Below are positions 61,496 through 64,000 of a stretch of DNA of 64,000 nucleotides, piece after piece. The stretch's first letter is position 1. Every line of letters starts with the position of its first letter. The DNA comes from Virgibacillus oceani (GTDB lineage Bacteria; Bacillota; Bacilli; Bacillales; Amphibacillaceae): positions 578,540 to 642,539 of the forward strand of contig NZ_BMFR01000001.1 in assembly GCF_014638995.1 (NCBI RefSeq). Direction: 5' to 3'. Below the pieces are notes generated by a model. It saw only the letters and a program-made list of their open reading frames with translations. It did no database searches and had not been told where the DNA came from. The position numbers and the translations under genes were made by a program.

Positions 61496-61575
61496 TTCAA
61501 GGAAAACGTATGTTTCAATTGTTTATTGATAACTACAACCAATACTCAACTTTACCCGTTTACAATCTTAGTAAG

Positions 61576-61836
61576 TTATTCAAGATATTGGCCTTTAATG
61601 GAATAAAGAGGGACCATTTGTAGTGATTTTTGGTTTGCTTTCTTACTCCATATGTAATCGATTAATTCAAATAGGTCTTGTGTACTTCGAGTTAAATGAT
61701 ACTTCCAATCTGGCACAATGTTACTGCTGATCAAGTAAAGAAGTACAACTTCTCTTTATCAGGGAGGTTGACATTAAATACAGCAATAAACACCATTGAT
61801 GATATTGTTGAAAATGTAAAGAAATTAGTTAGATAA
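61576..61836. pseudogene. unidentified coding remnants
   Basis: Two short frames without starts overlap here. On the minus strand a frame of about 59 codons ends at 61576 and includes VPDWKYHLTRSTQDLFELIDY. On the plus strand a frame of about 30 codons ends at 61836 and includes NFSLSGRLTLNTAINTIDDIV. Both look like protein sequence, but only one need be real. I do not recognise the parents. Confidence 0.4.
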
Positions 61837-61844
61837 TGTTATTA

Positions 61845-62024
61845 TTAACCAACTCCACCTTTTTTGAATGAGTAAGGAATAATCCCTTTTGCTTTAACTT
61901 TATTTAATGGGGAAATTGTCCAATCTGGAATATTAGAGACTAATAGATTTTCCATTATTTTCGCATTTGATTCTAAGCGAGTAATTTTATCTTCTAATTC
62001 TTTTATTTTATGTTCATAACTCAT
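61845..62024 (-). CDS. small prophage-type protein
   Basis: A 59-residue protein starts with ATG after AGAGGTGATAAGC. An N-terminal coiled coil (YEHKIKELEDKITRLESN) is followed by IPDWTISPLNKVKAKGIIPYS. The second half recalls the IPDWA..A...GI pattern of small proteins next to phage lysis genes and of SLH-like segments. It lies downstream of the broken lysin on the same strand. Function is unknown. Confidence 0.6.
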   Translation of the reverse strand: MSYEHKIKELEDKITRLESNAKIMENLLVSNIPDWTISPLNKVKAKGIIPYSFKKGGVG

Positions 62025-62117
62025 TGCTTATCACCTCTAATAAGTTATTAGCCCCTCTCAAATGAGAAGGGCTAGTCGTGTGGAGTCGTGATGTTTTATT
62101 TATTATACCCTTTTTGC

Positions 62118-62957
62118 TTAATCTGCATTCGTATAAGGTTGATGACCATTGTGAATGACTTCATGCCATCCCGGGATAGATCTAGCTATCGGTAATTTTT
62201 CACTTTTCTTAGCTGTATCGAGTTTTTTAGATTTAGTACTTGATGGCTTGTAGCATATAAATGCAGCATTAAAAATTTTAGTAATTTGAATATATACCCT
62301 AAAGCTAATATGTCTTTAATCTTCTTGTTTAGGTTTTTGTCTCGATTTGCTAGTTACTTGCATTTCATTACCAGTAACAGAAGTGAAATCACGGTATGCA
62401 TAGTTCGTATTTACACTTCCGTTGATTCTGTTTACTTCCACTATTTGTGTGCTGCTACATTTAATAAGAAGATTTGTCATAGCTGCATGTTTCTCCCCAT
62501 TGAGTTACCCAATTATCAAATCGATTTAATTTACTTCTGTTAAGTTGATTATCTAGCTAACTTTTATTTGCGTAAAGACTGACATAATAACCTACATCCC
62601 TTCACCACATCTAAGAAAGTGTAACAAATCTCTACTAATTCAGCATCAGAAGATATACCATGTCGCTTTTTATATCCGTTTGCATCCTTGATATCAAAAG
62701 AGATGGGATAAGATGGATTTTTTACTTTTAACAACCTTAAGGCGTTGTCCACCTCACTCCGTAACTTTATAAATAGGCACCCCAATGGATGCCTACACGT
62801 TCACATTCTTAAACATTACTCTTAAATTTTTCATCGTATCGGTATCGCTATTAATTCCTATTCGCAGCATGGCAAACTGAATTCCATCGACTTTAACTTT
62901 ATCCCAATCAATATCTTTTAGTTGTTCCGATACATCTATTCCTTTTCGTTTAGTCAT
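62118..62957 (-). pseudogene. broken phage endolysin, GH25 lysozyme type
   Basis: The frame opens at ATG 62957 after GAGGAGG with KRKGIDVSEQ and DGIQFAMLRIG, the start of a GH25 muramidase. A TAG at 62793-62795 ends it early. The middle resumes in another frame as KNPSYPISFDIKDANGYKKRHG and LVEICYTFLDVVK. The end of the domain appears in further frames as RFDNWVTQWGETCSYD and NRINGSVNTNYAYRDF. A linker rich in Lys follows, ending HNGHQPYTNAD at 62118. Several frameshifts and stops make it inactive. The GH25 His expected after DVSE is also lost. Its place after the holin fits a prophage lysis cassette. Confidence 0.8.
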
Positions 62958-63205
62958 TAGTGTTCCTCCTCTTTGGTTTGAGTCATGTTCTTAGTACCGC
63001 TATACAAACCAGTTGCTGAAAGTCCATACATCAGTCCGACGATGATATTTTGTTTCAAGCTTGCATCTAAATAAAAAATACCGAATGCAAGACCTAATAC
63101 AACTGCTACAAATGGGCTATATTTCACTGGTAAACCCACTATTTTAACTAACTCCACCATTGCCAAAATCAATGGAATAATCGCCACATCATAAATTTCA
63201 AACAT
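62957..63205 (-). CDS. phage holin
   Basis: This 82-residue membrane protein has two or three hydrophobic segments (about 5-24, 32-50 and 53-72) with LPVKYSPFVAVVLGLAFGI between them and a charged tail NMTQTKEEEH. It resembles the A118/phi-type holins, in which VxxKYxPxxAxxxG is common. GGAGG precedes the ATG. Its stop shares a base with the lysin start (TAATG), the classical holin-lysin coupling. The gene itself looks intact, but its partner does not. Confidence 0.8.
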   Translation of the reverse strand: MFEIYDVAIIPLILAMVELVKIVGLPVKYSPFVAVVLGLAFGIFYLDASLKQNIIVGLMYGLSATGLYSGTKNMTQTKEEEH

Positions 63206-63397
63206 TTAAATTCCTCCTTTAATAATTACCACTAATAAAGTCATAACAATTGCACTTAAAACTAACCGCAATATCCATGTTGCATTGCCTTTTATTGATT
63301 TAATATCTTCTTTAACCATTCTTTCATCTAGCTTATGCAACTTTTAAGCATGTTTTTACATCATTTCTATTTCTAACTTAATAATTCTTTCATCCAT
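63206..63397 (-). pseudogene. broken XhlA-like hemolysin gene
   Basis: The reading begins at ATG 63397 (MDERIIKLEIEMM) after AAAGGCGG. Two in-frame TAA codons occur early, then it continues as KLDERMVKEDIKSIKGNATWILRLV and a final membrane segment. This is the pattern of XhlA (about 65-90 residues), which acts with the holin in PBSX-like prophages. The stop abuts the holin start. Confidence 0.72.
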
Positions 63398-63416
63398 ATG
63401 AAACCGCCTTTCTCAA

Positions 63417-64000
63417 TCGAGTAGAGGGAAAAGTTAAGAACTTTTCGCCCCTCTCACACCACCGTACGTACGGTTCCGTAACGGCGGTTCAATTTATATT
63501 TCAGTGTGTACTTTTAGATAGTGGTCTAAGGCAAAGGGGATTCCCCTTCGCCTTAGTCGCTTGTTGGATAAGGCTATCTGTACGACCTTCGATAGTCCAA
63601 TAAATCGGTAACCTTTTCTACAGTAAGTTAAGCCTTTGGCTTCTTCTTTGGGTATATCAAGCTGAACGAGAGATTTTATTCTCTTTTTACTGTTCTTCCA
63701 ATGCTTCCAAATGATTACCCGAATTCTGGAGCGGAGCTTTGCATCTATTGTCGCAAGAATTTTCTTCATGTTAGCTATCTTGAAGTAGTTGACCCAGCCG
63801 AAGATGACCTGTTTTAACTTGACGATTCTATCGTCTAGTGAGATGCCCCAATTTCGTTTCGTTAGCTGTCGCAGTTTCCTTTGAAATTTCCGAATCGACT
63901 TTCCATGTGGTCTTGGTTGAAACTTCTTTTTATTAGTGTAAATCAGCACATTATCCCAGACATCAAATATCAAATTAATCCAGCTTAAAATCCGAGATAA
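63417..64000 (-). mobile_element. 3' part of a bacterial group II intron
   Basis: On the minus strand the reverse-transcriptase gene is followed by the conserved domain V (63458-63491, ACCGCCGT paired with ACGGTGGT). A domain VI hairpin lies at 63420-63450, GGGGCGAAAAGTT paired with AACTTTTCCCTCT. The 3' end is estimated near 63417-63420, just upstream of the XhlA remnant. The intron continues beyond the window, so its 5' end and class cannot be seen. Confidence 0.85.
63494..64000 (-). CDS. group II intron reverse transcriptase/maturase, C-terminal part (runs off window)
   Basis: The last 169 codons of an intron-encoded protein are visible. They contain the maturase (GIIM) domain as RPHGKSIRKFQRKLRQLTKRNWG, VIFGWVNYFKIANMKKIL, LRSRIRVIIWKHWK and GLSKVVQIALSNKRLRRRG, close to the usual order. 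The frame stays open to the window edge; the catalytic YADD motif would lie beyond it. The first visible residues (LSRILSWINLIFDVWDN) do not match the usual LGF stretch before YTNKKKFQ, so a frameshift near the edge is possible. Confidence 0.85.
   Translation of the reverse strand, partial: LSRILSWINLIFDVWDNVLIYTNKKKFQPRPHGKSIRKFQRKLRQLTKRNWGISLDDRIVKLKQVIFGWVNYFKIANMKKILATIDAKLRSRIRVIIWKHWKNSKKRIKSLVQLDIPKEEAKGLTYCRKGYRFIGLSKVVQIALSNKRLRRRGIPFALDHYLKVHTEI

Noticed and set aside
62286..62543. Plus-strand gene of 85 codons
   Set aside because: It lies antisense to the GH25 lysin remnant, which shows clear family similarity on the minus strand, and has no ribosome site.

Overview
The window is about 64 kb of low-GC chromosomal DNA from a spore-forming, Gram-positive member of the Bacillaceae. 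The gene order of its first 30 kb is that of the ypjC-to-ypwA part of the Bacillus subtilis chromosome. The blend of genes (narGHJI, citR/citA, bpsA/bpsB, a tandem tatA pair, sspM, yqfQ) fits an Oceanobacillus/Virgibacillus-type organism. That placement is inferred from gene content and order, not from a search.

Region 1 (1-17 kb) is a long co-directional housekeeping block: a YugP-type protease, then ypjD (MazG-like), dapB, mgsA, bshA, cca, birA, panB-panC-panD, dinG, ypmA, ypmB, aspB, asnS, dnaD and nth. Stop and start codons overlap or nearly touch at many junctions. The block covers lysine and pantothenate synthesis, bacillithiol, tRNA maturation and charging, biotin attachment and DNA metabolism. 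bshB1, which sits between mgsA and bshA in B. subtilis, is absent here. Region 2 (17-29 kb) holds recU-ponA on the minus strand, then yppC, sspM, yppE, cdd, gpsB, the RNase P RNA gene rnpB, an rRNA methyltransferase, an M32 carboxypeptidase, a type III polyketide synthase with its methyltransferase, and a cold-shock gene with a structured leader.

Region 3 (29-47 kb) carries fhs, an HD hydrolase, a NlpC/P60 hydrolase, thyA-dfrA, mobA, two tatA genes plus tatC, yozE, sbcD-sbcC, a very small membrane-protein gene (25 codons) with its own terminator, yqfQ, a fused msrAB, a LysM-M14 peptidase, a ferredoxin and a P1-family peptidase. Region 4 (47-56.4 kb) is the respiratory block: narGHJI behind a perfect FNR/CRP-type palindrome, a hemerythrin-like protein, and the divergent citR/citA pair. 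mobA and tat in region 3 belong to families that act on molybdenum cofactor and folded-protein export, but they are over 10 kb from nar.

Region 5 (56.4-64 kb) is accessory and decaying. It has four direct 18-bp repeats next to a XerS-like tyrosine recombinase, a broken LysM gene, a CBO0543-type membrane protein, and a likely stress module in which an Rrf2 regulator diverges from an azoreductase-like flavoprotein and an AhpD-like protein. It ends in the ruins of a prophage lysis cassette (XhlA-like, holin, GH25 lysin) and the 3' end of a group II intron that runs off the window. No tRNA, rRNA or CRISPR array was seen. Starts were chosen by ribosome-binding-site position, and several differ from the longest possible reading frame.
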